In this document: positions 53,797-64,000 of the stretch, piece after piece
How the letters are laid out: each line of letters starts with the position of its first letter
Position numbering within the stretch: position 1 is the stretch's first letter
NCBI GenBank assembly: GCA_005765155.1
Contig: VCCP01000003.1
Span: 1,054,001-1,118,000, forward strand
Source: Zelopaecilomyces penicillatus
Lineage: Eukaryota > Ascomycota > Sordariomycetes > Hypocreales > Pseudodiploosporaceae
Reading direction: 5' to 3'
Length of the DNA: 64,000 bases
Program-made: the position numbers and the translations under genes
The notes under the pieces: generated by a model
Told to the model about the DNA's origin: nothing
Database searches by the model: none
The model's input: only the letters and a program-made list of their open reading frames with translations

Positions 53797-56700
53797 GCTA
53801 GCTTTTAATAGGGGGTTTTTGCAGGTTTAATAGGCTTAGAAAGCCCTGAAAAACAGGGCCTGTTAAAGCCTTAGTTAGCCCATCAGCAGGTATAGCCTTA
53901 GTTGTAAGATAATTTATCTTAAATAGCCCACTAGCTGTCTCTTGCCTAATATAGTGGAATTTTAGCAGGGTGTGCTTAGTTCGGGCATGCTGATCAGGGT
54001 TCTTAGCATTACTTATAGAGGCTGTATTATCACAATACAGGTCTATAGGCTGCTGAAGAGGGATTTTTAGCTCTATAAAGAGCCCAGAGAGCCATTTTAG
54101 CTCTTTTATAGCCTCTACTAAAGCATCTGATTCAGCTTCTGTAGTTGAGAGGGCTATAGTAGTCTGTCTCTTTGCCTTCCAGCAGATAGGCCTGCTTGCT
54201 AGCTTAAAGAGATACCCATAGGTGGATTTGCTAGTAGCTTTATAGCCTGTAAAATCACTATCTGAATAGCATAGCAGCTGAAGAGCTAGTTGTTTAGCCT
54301 GTATAAGGTCTGAAGCCTTATAAAGGATAGCTAGTTCTTTAGAGCCTTTCAGGTATTTTAGAAGGTTCCTAGCTGTATTATAATGGTTGATATAGGCCTG
54401 TTGTATATATTAAGAAAGCCACTGTATTAGAAAAGCTATATCAGGTCTGGAAAGAAGTATAAGGTATATTAAAGTCCCTATAATCTGCTGATAAGTCTGT
54501 TGTTCAGCAGAGGTAAGAACCTTTTTTAGGGGTTCTTTTAATGCTTTGGGTTGTAGGGGTATAGCTGTAGGGGTTGTATCTTGTAGCTGAAAGCGCTGAA
54601 GAGCCTCATCAATATACTGAGACTGGTGCAGCCATAGCTCCTTTTTAGCCCGGTTACGGCTGATTTGAACCCCTAAGAAGAAGGCTACAGGGCCTCTATC
54701 TTCTATAGCAAAGACCTTATTTAACAGGCGTTTTAGCTTGTTAATATAGGGTAGGTCCGGCCCTATAATAAGGCAGTCATTAATATAGGTAATAATAAAG
54801 GTGTTAGTCTGAGCATTGATAAAGACAGCTGGGTCAGAGATTAAGGGTTGGAACTCTAGAGTAGCTAGCAGCTTAATTAGCTGCTATTGCCATTCACAGG
54901 GACCTTGCTTTAGCTTATATAGGGCCTTTTTTAGCAGGATAACCTGTTTTATAGCAGGGTTATAGCCAAGCTTGGCTAATAAAGCTGTTAAAGGCTGGTT
55001 TCCAGGGGTCTGGGTCTCTATAAAGGAAGACAGGCCTTCTGGAAATTCTATAAAAATATCCTTAGATAACTGGCTGTTTAAAAAAGCCCCTATAAAATCA
55101 ATTTGCTCGATTTCCCAGTTATAAAAGGCTGCTAAAGCTAGTAAAATCCGCCAGGTGGGGGGAATACTAGTAGCTGCGAAGGTTTCAAAGTAGTCTTTTC
55201 CTTCAATTTACATAAAACCCTTTATAACAAGCCTAGCCTTATATTTTAAGGGCTGATTTTGTGAATCCTTCTTAAGCTTAAAAACAAGCCTATTTTTCAG
55301 GATTTTTCAATCTTTTAGAACCTCTGAAAAAGGGATAAAATGCATGACTTTAGCTTGTAGAATTTGGTGGAATTCGCTATAAATAGCGCTAATCCACTGT
55401 TCCTTAGCAGGGTCTTCTAAGGCTTGTTTCCAGCCAGCAGGTTCTGAAGAAGCCTTAGCAGTGAATTTTGCCTTTAGCTTATAGCAGATATCTATAGGGT
55501 AGGCAAGATCTAGCTGCATAGGTTCAGAGTCTTCTGACAGCTGTTCAGGCTGTTCAGTAGGCTGTGGTAATTGTGTTACAGGCTGTGATACAGGCTGTGG
55601 CAGCTGTTATAGCAGTTGTGGCAGCTGTTGTGGCGTCTGTAGTACAGGCTCTGGCAGTTGGATAGGTCTTCTGGCTTGATCAAGGGCTTGTAAATCGGTC
55701 AGATCCTTTAGGGTAGGTTGATCTGTTGATTTTGGCGGGGTGTAAAGCTCTTCTAATTCTCCCTCTAAGCTAGAAGGGCTCTGAAGATTATGAAAATTGC
55801 CCTTTAGGCCCTGGCTTATAGGGCCTATTCCTTCTATAATACAAAGGAAAGAGGTCTTAGTTACCTGCCGACGGGAGGGTATATAGACCGAATAGACATT
55901 TTTGCCTAGTATAGCCAGCAGCCTGGCTGGTTCTGTTTTAGGGCTTAGTTTAGCGCCTTGTTAGCGCTTCTCAGCAGGGATAACAACCTCACAGTATGCT
56001 CCAATAGCTCTGTAGGCTGTTAAATTTGGTTTGTTAGCTGCTAGAGCTGGTTTTAGCTCTTATAAGAAGAGCTATAGCGGGCTGAGGTCCCTGTTTATAA
56101 CCGCTATACAATTAATAAGGTTAACTATAGCAGGTAAAATAGCGGTCTAGAGAAAAAGTGGCAGCTGGGCCCAGATTATAGTAGCCCGTAGTCGGTCTAA
56201 AATAACCCTTATAGAGCGTTCTGGCAGGCTATTTTGCTCATAAATATAGGGGCTAGATATGCTAAAACCGATGCCTTTGCCTGCTAGCCAGTCTTTTAGC
56301 AGTGCTGAGACCTCTTTTCCACCGTTGAAATGCAGCTGTAGAGGGTATTTTTTATAGTGGGCTTTTAGTCCTCTAAATAGTCCCTTTATAGCAGAGAAGA
56401 TAGTATAACCTTCCTTATTAGGTAGTAAAAGAACCGTTCGATAACAGGATTTTCTTTCTATTAAAATAAGCCCTGTAGAGAGCTTATTATAAGGGATTGG
56501 TTTTATCTGAAATGTGTCTCCCTCTATAACCTCTAGCACTTCTAGCGGGTCTGGAATCGGGTTTTTAGAGGGTCTGTGTACTGATTTAGCCTGTATACAT
56601 GCTAAATAGAAGAAATCTGCTTCTTTTATAGCAGTAAAATCAGGTAAGCCCGCTGAAATTTTAGCGGTCTTCTTTAGCAGCTGTAGGCCAATGTGGCCAA

Positions 56701-57750
56701 GACGGATGTGCCAAATTCCTGCTAGCTGTAGCAGCTTTTGGTAGCTAATTTTAGCTGAAAGACCTGTATCTCCCTCTGTAACAGTGTTTTTAGAGGGTTC
56801 TAGAAGGGATATAGCATCTTCTAGTGGGTCTTATAGCAGGCCTGAGTCTGGATCAGGGCTTTCTGGTGTGTATAGGCCTGAAATTTCAGGGCTTTTTATT
56901 GGTTCCAGCAGCTGTTTAGCTGGTTCAGAGGGCTCAGTGAGGTCCTTATATATGCCAGGGGGGGGTTTAGAGGTGATTTCAACCGCTATTGGATAGCTAT
57001 AATAGTGGTTGGAAGGCTCTGTAAATTCAGGTGTGGGCTTCCCTTTTTGCTGAAGGAAGAAGCCGTGTTTAGTGAAGTTTAGCAGTCCACAGCAGGTTCG
57101 GTCTACTGTAAATAGCTTCTCTTGTAGAAGTGTACCGTCAGAAGTATAATGCTTTACCCCACTCACTATATTTATATCTATATCAGGGATATATAGTGCA
57201 TTTTTTAGCTTTAGAGTGCTATAAGTCCTGGGTTTAAGCCCTATAAGCACTATAAATACAGCTGTTCTAGATCCTTTTGGATAGATTGGACCGCCACCAG
57301 TTGTTATAGGCCTTGATTTCTTACTGTAGGCGCTATAACTAATAAAGAGGGTTCTGTTATTAATGATATGGTATGTCGAGCTAGTGTTGTATAGCAGGGC
57401 GTTCTTTAGATTGGCGTTATGATGAGTGCTATAAGCTGATTCTTCAGGCTCTATAGCTTCTGAACCTTCTGTATCAGATTCAGAATCAGAGCTCCAGGTG
57501 CTGGCTGTAGTGTTCCAGTCACCTGTAGATAGGTTATAAGTGCCTATTATGAAGGAAGCTTTATCAGGTTCCTTGCTGCTAGTAGCAGGCTTCTTTGTCT
57601 TTTTATCCTTCTGAAAGGGCTTATAAGGCTGTTTTTCAGTGGATTTAGATGGTTTTTCCTTCTTTTTAAAGTCCTTATAGGTCTTTTTAGAAGGTTCCTC
57701 AGCTTCTCTAGCCCTATAAGAGCTAGCTTTTATAACTGAAGAGCTTTTGT
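53797..57750 (-). pseudogene. Copia pol remnant (PR-IN-RT-RH)
   Basis: Reads as a copia polyprotein with scattered stops. Protease: LLYNTSSTYHI near 57385, where the family has DSGAT/DTGST. GAG-pre-integrase: WHIRLGHIG...FYLACIQAK near 56620-56740, one Cys changed to Tyr. Integrase: LHFNGGKE near 56320, where DGG is expected. RT: TYINDCLIIG near 54777-54788, where YVDD is expected. RNase H: CYSDSDFTGYK and STTEAESDALVEA, then CDNTASISNAKNP...KH. Each lost Asp is Asn (GAY to AAY), a G-to-A change. Stops are TAG or TAA at TGG or CAR positions. Confidence 0.88.
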
Positions 57751-58558
57751 CTTATAGCTCTTCTAGCAAGTCCGCTATAAGGAACTGTAAATTCAGGGTA
57801 TCTAGTGAAGTGCTGAGCGCTGTATGAATCCTGATATTGTTCCTTTGGCGTTTAGCCCATTATGGGAAAGCTTCTTTTATAGCCTTTAGATACTGATTTA
57901 TCTGATCTGTGGGCTGTATAGTAACTGAAGCTAATTGTAGCTTAGCAAGTCGAGTATTGAATTCGCTATTAAATGCCTCTATAGAGCCTTTATAGCTGTT
58001 GAAGCTAAGCTTGTGAAAGGCGCTGTAGAGGGTTCCGCGCTGTAGGGTAGCACTGCGGCAGTATTGCTTATTTAGTATTTGATAAGCTTCCAGCGGTATT
58101 GTAACCCAATTTATAGAGGCTTGTGGGTGCTGTGAGCAGCTGTCATGAAGTAATAGAAGCAAAATAGCCTGATGGTGGTTGCTAAGGCTAAGGCTTATAG
58201 TGGGGTTTGAAAGAAAAGTAGGTAATCCAAGTGCCTGTAACTGGATTGACAGGGCCTGAAGCCATTGGTCGTAGTTGTCAGGGCCCCTTAACCTATAAGC
58301 TTCTGGAAAGGCCTGTATTTTCTTAGATAGCTCTTTTAAAGCTAGATCCCCCAGTATATTTATAGGCTGTGCTGGCTGTAATAGCGATTGAGGTGGCTTA
58401 GGTTGAGGTTGTGGCGGTTCTTCAGTAGTCTCAGTAGCTATGGCCACTGTAAATTGGGCCTGTAGCTGTTGTAGTTGCTGTGTGAGCTCCTGTATCTGAG
58501 ACCGAAGAGCTTGTAATTCTAATGAATTCTCTTCCATTGGAAGGTCCTGACCTGACAT
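57751..58558 (-). pseudogene. Copia gag remnant
   Basis: From ATG 58558 (MSGQDLPMEENSLELQ) a 232-codon frame runs with an N-terminal coiled coil (LRSQIQELTQQLQQLQ) and a gag-like core (NYDQWLQALSIQLQALG, AFNSEFNTRLAKLQL) to a TAA at 57860 in a position where Gln fits. The reading frame continues beyond this stop into a Lys-rich tail, so gag is broken by at least this stop. Confidence 0.8.
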
Positions 58559-59140
58559 TTTCAGGGTCAGACTGCTATAGCTGGTGGTTATAGTGGTATA
58601 AAAGAAAAATAAGCTTCTAAAAATAAGCTTATAGCTGTATAATAGTGTTATAACAGCTGAAAGTGCCGGTTATAGCAGTGCTATATATGGCTGGGTCTTA
58701 GTAAGAGCCCTGGAACTAGCCAATTGGCTAGAGGGGTGCCAGGCGTAAGGGTTGCCTGTCATGTGCTAGCTATAGTCGGGTTATAGCGTAGCTGGCACAG
58801 CGTCTTTGCTTAGTCAGCCGACTTCTATAGTCTTATATGGGCCTTTTGCAAAGTTGACTAGCAATTCGAGTGTTTAATTGTATTTGGCGTAGTCAGTAAA
58901 GCCGTGACCTGTAATTCTGTAAGTCTGAATTAGTAATCCATAAATCCGAAAGTGGGTCGTGCCGTAAGCTGTAGGTCTGATGTTCAACTCTTGTGTGTGT
59001 AGTGTTTTTCGTGACTTCTGATTGGTGGGAAATGAGGGTCTGACTGGTTAGAGGAGGGGCGAAAAATCTAATGTGTAAAGAGATTGAATATAGTAGGAAA
59101 AAGAGTCTTCTTTTTACAGTCTGGAATAACTATTCTTCCA

Positions 59141-59151
59141 GGCTCATAACC
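59141..59151 (-). other. Copia primer-binding site, initiator tRNA-Met
   Basis: GGTTATGAGCC on the minus strand lies immediately inside the 5' LTR. It is complementary to the anticodon arm of initiator tRNA-Met, the half-tRNA priming used by copia elements. Confidence 0.8.
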
Positions 59152-59429
59152 TATTGTAATTTGCAGTATAAAGTTATAACTAAAGCTAGTAGTGATAGCA
59201 GTGGAAGAAAGGCAGCGAATAGTTATCCAGAGTAAAGTCTATAGAAAAGAAGAAAGAAGTGATTGAATTGCTGATAGAGAAAGAAAGCAGGATTCAGCTA
59301 GGAATCCAGCTATCTTATATATCTAAATAATACTAGGATTATTTAGAATTATTTAAGAATTCCAAATAATATTTCTTTAGATTTCTAAGCATTCCAAATA
59401 ATAAGAAAGGGAGGGGTATAAGGGATAAG
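59152..59429 (-). repeat. Copia 5' LTR, truncated
   Basis: Matches the first 278 bp (plus-strand order) of the other two LTR copies up to GGGATAAG, then stops abruptly at the gypsy LTR start TGTCATGACC. Confidence 0.92.
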
Positions 59430-59886
59430 TGTCATGACCTAACAGCCAAGGTTGTACGGTGGGCCTCGGTCACGTGACTTGTGATGTCACTAGGTACGTA
59501 CCGGAGGCTTGGAACTGTATGGAATTGGATCATGATTCTAAAGGTGATCCTAGGCTTAGGATCACTCTTGAAACCATGATCCAACGGGATGGCTCACGAT
59601 TCTGAGCATGATCCAGCAATAAAGATCATAGCTCAAATCGTGATCCATGATGTATATATACACCCTCAATTTTCACTCTTTAGACATAGCTTAGATAGTT
59701 ATCAACACACTTTCAACTTCATTGTATTGTTCGCTACCGCTCACTATGCTAATACTTGACCCCTGGTTATGATACTCGGTATCTATCACCAACGTGACAG
59801 ACATATTGCTTAGAACGCCCCGACTTATCTGCCAATATAAACCCTTTTCGTTAGGTTTATCCCTTGGGAATTCACTAAATGTTATA
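59430..59886 (+). repeat. Gypsy 5' LTR
   Basis: The left end is fixed by the break in the copia LTR. The right end is set where similarity to the degraded copy at 50463-50920 stops. An alternative end at 59799 (TGTCA...TGACA inverted ends) is possible. It contains repeated GGATCATGATTC/GATCATG-type motifs. The 5 bp before it (ATAAG) are the predicted target site. Confidence 0.75.
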
Positions 59887-59958
59887 TGTTGATAACTCTT
59901 ATTTAGTGGGTTACTGCGCAACCCTGAGCAATATCGCCAACTGCCTTAATCAATCATT

Positions 59959-60860
59959 ATGGGTACCACTCAACCAACCCTTGTCTCACTTGCCATTGAG
60001 CTTCAGGCTCTACGCGAGAAGAATATGGAACTCAAAGCCAAGTTGCAAGCCAAACAGAAAGACCTCGGTGAAATCATTAAACCTTACAAGCCAGGACCTT
60101 TCATCGGATATTCTGGATTACTTCAAATATTCTTAATGCAACTCAAAGCTTACCACCAGTTCTACCCCTACCAGTTGCAAGAGGAATCTGTAAAAATCCT
60201 ATATGCTATAGGATGCATAGAGGGGGCTGCCCTTAAATAGTTCGAACCTATTATAAGAGACTACATGAACAAGGAGGAAAAAGACCAGGATAATGAAACC
60301 AAAAAGATCTTTCAAAAATATAACAACTTTGAAGACGCGATCAAAGAAGTCTTTGGACAAGTAGATGAAGAGAGAGCTGCAATCGAAAAACTCAAACTAC
60401 TATATCAACATGGATTAGCCTCGGACTATGCCTTAGAATTCAGATAGATCACCTCATGGATCACCTAGGAAGACAATGCACTAATAGAGTACTTCTATAA
60501 TGGACTCAAGGAAGAAGTTAAGGATAAACTCTTTAGGGAGGATAGATCTAAAAATTTAGCCAAGTATATCGGAATGGCTATCAAGATTGATAATAGACAG
60601 TTTGCATGACATAAACAAAGGAAAACCAAAGGATTAGGATAGAGTGATTTTAAATGAAAACCATGATACCAGTCCAATCAAGGCAGATATAGAGAAGAAC
60701 CCATTGCCTATAGATATACCCTGAATCCTAGAAGAATGGAACTCAATGCAACCCAGAAAAGAGATATGTCGAAAGTCTAATGTTACAACTATAATGGATA
60801 TGGATATATCTCCTAGCAATGCAAACAACCCAAGAAAGATAAGAAATCTTGGAAACCAGT
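59959..60860 (+). pseudogene. Gypsy gag remnant
   Basis: Starts MGTTQPTLVSLAIELQ with a coiled coil, then a capsid-like region (FIGYSGLLQIFLMQLKAYHQ, DYALEFR). In-frame stops interrupt it at 60238 (TAG where Trp fits), 60445 and 60607 (TGA where Arg CGA fits). The zinc knuckle near 60780 reads CYNYNGYGYIS-stop-QC. The second Cys and the His of CCHC are both Tyr, again C/G-to-T/A changes. Confidence 0.8.
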
Positions 60861-62219
60861 ACCCAACGCGCGACGAAGCGCACACACCATGGCCATAAAT
60901 GGATGAACCCTGGCTATAATAGGATGAAGAGGATGGGGACGAGGATGACCCGGAAACTATGGATACCCCACACCCTGATAGTCACCAATACTACGGACCA
61001 CACTAACCCAATCCGGTACCGTATAATAGGACCAACAACTGGATATGGATATAGATGAGGAAGAATACTTTGAAGAGATTCCGGACCGATAAGTAATCCC
61101 TGCCATGGACAATGAAAACACCCTGGTTAAAGACAAAATAATAAGCAATAGCTTGGACTCCAGCTCTTTAGAATCCGAGAATGAAGAACCTCTCAGGATA
61201 ACTCAATATCATGCTATACCATATCCACCACCTAAGAGTGCTGCCTATAAATACCTTAGGGAAGCAGTAATCAAACTTATGCAAGTACCAAGCCATGCGG
61301 ACAGAGTCAACCTTTGATTCACAATCACCAAATATGTTTATGAATGGATATTGGAAGAAGGCCTAGGCATCCCTGTCCCAGGAGACCACCTTGGAAGAGC
61401 CTTTATATTGAAAACCAACTATAGTAAATATAAAGATGATCATATACTCCTAGACCCTAATTATATTTTCTATAGCGAAATCAATTGGATGTTATGCATC
61501 GATTTCTCCTGTTTTCAATACCAGAAAATAAAAATCCAGAATGAATTCTTCCTACGCTGTATAGGAGCATGAGGAATCAAGAATGTCCTTATAGGAGATC
61601 AATTCATCGACTGGTATAAGGCTGAGTACTTTGTACCTTTTGGAATTAGTATGTTCGAACTATACCCTAAGACCCCAGAAGAATATAGATAAGGAGCCAA
61701 AAACAAAGACTGTAAGTCCATCTATTGCAAGGTCCATAAATAGGAAAAGCTCGAATTAGGATACAACGGACCATAACTCACAGACTATGGAAAGGAGGAC
61801 TTATATAATTGCATCAACCTTAAGTGCGATGTATACTCATAACAGAAGCTGGTACAATGGCACGAAAGACGACTACTGGAAGATAGTATCCTAGGAAGAA
61901 CTCAATGCAAAGCCATGATGGCGATTAACTGCAACAAACCTCGGTGCAGACAATATGCGGAAGAAAACAAACGCATGTACGAGGAAATGAAGAATCTCTA
62001 TAAATGAGAATTCAACTTCCGAACCCACGAAGGAAGTCAAGCCGATCGAACTCTGTACCATATAATCACTCAAGGCTTGGATAGAACAAATTACGATAGA
62101 CCATGCAAGGAATGCAATCCCGGAAACTCAAAAAACGAGTAAAGTCGCCTGTAAGAGGGTTACAGCGTGACCCCCCATAAAAGACCCTCTGTGCAATAGG
62201 CACCAACGGGCTCAAACTA

Positions 62220-64000
62220 ATGATGGAAATACGGATTATGGGATATTGTTTCCATGCTCTAGTGGATAGCGGAGCAATGGGCAATTATATATCATCAAAA
62301 GCTGTGAATCGTATACGACTGCTATGGTGTGATAAGGAAGAACCGTATCCCTTATATAACCTGGAAGGAAATACCTTTGCCTATAATGGAGGACAGATCG
62401 ATAAAGAGACTGATTATCTTCAATTTGAAGTCTAAGGATATCAAGATAGTGCTATATTCGATATAATGAACACTAGAGAATATGAACTTATGTTAGGCCA
62501 CCCCTGGTTATTTAATAGTAACCCATAGATCGATTAGAAGATAGGCCAGATACAATGGAGCGATACCATATCATCTCCAAGAAATCATGAAGATCCAATA
62601 ACAATGGGCAAAGCGAAGAAAGTATGCTTTATGGCTACCGAGAAGGGCCTCCCACCGGGAAATCACACCAAAAAACGACATAATGGTCGATAACGACAAA
62701 CCCAATGGGTTATTGCTGCCCTTAGGATAATAATAGAGCAACTATGAGAACACTCCAAGGATGAATCACCCTTAGATATGGAAAAACAACTTGCACCTAT
62801 ACCAGAAGAATACTGCAAGTATATCAAACTGTTTCGCGAAGAGCTTGAAACAAAGCTCCCCTTGCATAATCAATAGGACCATGAAATTTAGATCATGGAT
62901 GGAAAGAAGCCTACTTTCACTAAGATCTATATACTGAACGCCAAGGAACTCGAAATATTATAAGAGTACCTTAATGAAATGCTTGAAAAGGGATATATCC
63001 AACCATCCATATCCAAAGCAGGATACCCTGTTATGTTTATACTAAAAAAGAATAGCAAGCTATGACTGGTTGTGGATTATCGATTGTTGAATGCAGTCAT
63101 AATCAAGGATCGGATACCCTTACTGTTAATTAATGAACTATGCGATCGATTGTATGGAATGAACTGGTTTACTACTCTAGATCTTAAAGGAGCATATAAC
63201 TTGATTCGAATAAAGAAAGGCAATGAATGGAAAACCGCTTTCAGAATCAAGTTTGGATTTTTCGAGTATCTGGTAATGCCTTTCGGCTTAACCAATGCCC
63301 CTGTAACATTCCAGTGCATGATCAACAACGTTCTCCGAGAACATTTGGATATCTTTGTAGTAGTCTACCTAGATGATATCCTGATCTTCTCCCGAATGGA
63401 AGAAGAACATAGAGAACACGTCCATAAGGTACTATAACTACTCCAAGATAACAATCTTCTCATCGAACCAGAAAAATGTGAATTTCACAAGCAAACGGTT
63501 ACCTTCCTAGGATATATCTTCTCACCAGATGAGATTCGAATGGAATCAGCAAAAATCGCTGCAGTATATGACTGGCCGACGCCATGAGACATTACGAATG
63601 TACAAGAGTTTTTAGGCTTCATTAACTACTACTGAAAGTTCATCCATGATTATAGCAAAATAGCTATGCCACTCATCGAATGCACTAAGAAAGATCGCAA
63701 ATTCCTATGGAAACCCGATGTGGATGCCACATTTGAAAAACTCAAGAAGCGAATCTGTGAAGAACCTGTACTAGCGATATATGATCCAGATAAACCTATA
63801 GAACTCAAAACTGATGCTTTAAACTATACCATTAGAGCGCAGATTGGATAACGAGATAACGAAGGTAGACTATGACCTGTCGCCTTCTACTCTAAGAAAC
63901 TTTATAGAGCAGAACTTAATTATCCAATCTATGATAAGGAATTTATAGCTATCATCAAAGCTTTTAACGAATTCTCATATTATTTACGAGGAAGCAACCA
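62220..64000 (+). pseudogene. Gypsy pol remnant (protease, RT, RNase H start)
   Basis: Protease: FHALVDSGAMGNYIS near 62255-62295 keeps the catalytic DSG. RT: VVDYRLLNAVIIKDRIPL, TTLDLKGAYNLIRI, MPFGLTNAPVTFQ and VYLDDILIFSR (63072-63437), with YLDD intact. RNase H start: LKTDALNYTIRAQIG near 63810 and SKKLYRAELNYPIYDKE. Stops between the blocks (for example 63436, 63586, 63849) prevent one polyprotein. Integrase is off the edge. Confidence 0.85.

Larger units (their letters stand above)
53295..59429 (-). mobile_element. Ty1/copia retrotransposon, minus strand, 5' LTR truncated by a gypsy insertion
   Basis: Order on the minus strand: partial 5' LTR (59429-59152), PBS, gag, protease, integrase, reverse transcriptase, RNase H, polypurine tract and 3' LTR (53769-53295). 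Integrase before RT is the copia order. The coding region carries many stops and lost active-site Asp codons, so the copy is dead. The missing part of the 5' LTR should lie beyond the right edge of the window. Confidence 0.92.
59430..64000 (+). mobile_element. Ty3/gypsy retrotransposon, plus strand, runs off the right edge
   Basis: Inserted into the copia 5' LTR. 5' LTR, gag with zinc knuckle, protease, RT and the start of RNase H are in the window; integrase and the 3' LTR must lie beyond. RT before integrase is implied by RT and RNase H following the protease directly, the gypsy order. Damage is milder than in the copia copy but stops are frequent. The base composition is clearly less AT-rich than the older piggyBac zone. 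Confidence 0.9.

Overview
This window comes from a filamentous ascomycete (Pezizomycotina), probably of the Hypocreales/Sordariomycete type. The reasons are compact genes with short introns (about 50-130 nt, GTRAGT donors, RCTAAY branch sites), typical fungal proteins (cytoplasmic dynein heavy chain, Lam-type GRAM/VASt sterol transporter, DUF1774-like membrane protein), intron-bearing nuclear tRNA genes, and retroelements carrying C-to-T/G-to-A damage of the RIP type. The species call is inference; no marker gene fixes it.

Region 1 (1-27.3 kb) is ordinary, gene-dense core genome. In order: the 5' two thirds of a cytoplasmic dynein heavy chain (minus, runs off the left edge before AAA4); a glutamine-rich protein with a FAR1/WRKY-GCM-like zinc domain (minus); a four-exon C2H2 zinc-finger protein (minus); a GRAM-VASt-TM sterol-transfer protein (minus); a divergent MIT-plus-coiled-coil protein resembling Atg38/NRBF2 (plus); and a JMJD5/KDM8-like JmjC hydroxylase (minus).

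Region 2 (27.3-45.2 kb) is gene-poor and looks accessory. It holds a tRNA-Arg(CCT) with a 15-nt intron; a divergent pair made of a Ulp1-like cysteine-protease protein and a small Cys-rich protein; a GIY-YIG-like protein; an orphan coiled-coil gene whose frame breaks at homopolymer runs; a 79-bp repeat upstream of the last two; and a tRNA-Pro(CGG). This tRNA-Pro carries its normal anticodon-loop intron and also a precise 51-nt insertion in the D arm that has the ends and branch site of a spliceosomal intron. It is the most unusual item in the window.

Region 3 (45.2-47.8 kb) returns to core genes: a mitochondrial-type holo-ACP synthase (PPT2) and a four-exon DUF1774-like multi-pass membrane protein.

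Region 4 (about 48.7-64 kb) is a layered transposon graveyard. A very AT-rich stretch holds a RIP-destroyed piggyBac-like transposase and a degraded gypsy LTR. Then come a solo copia LTR with 5-bp target duplications, a full copia element on the minus strand (PBS matching initiator tRNA-Met, three active-site Asp codons turned to Asn), and a gypsy element on the plus strand inserted into the copia 5' LTR and running off the right edge. Levels of decay and the nesting give a relative insertion order.
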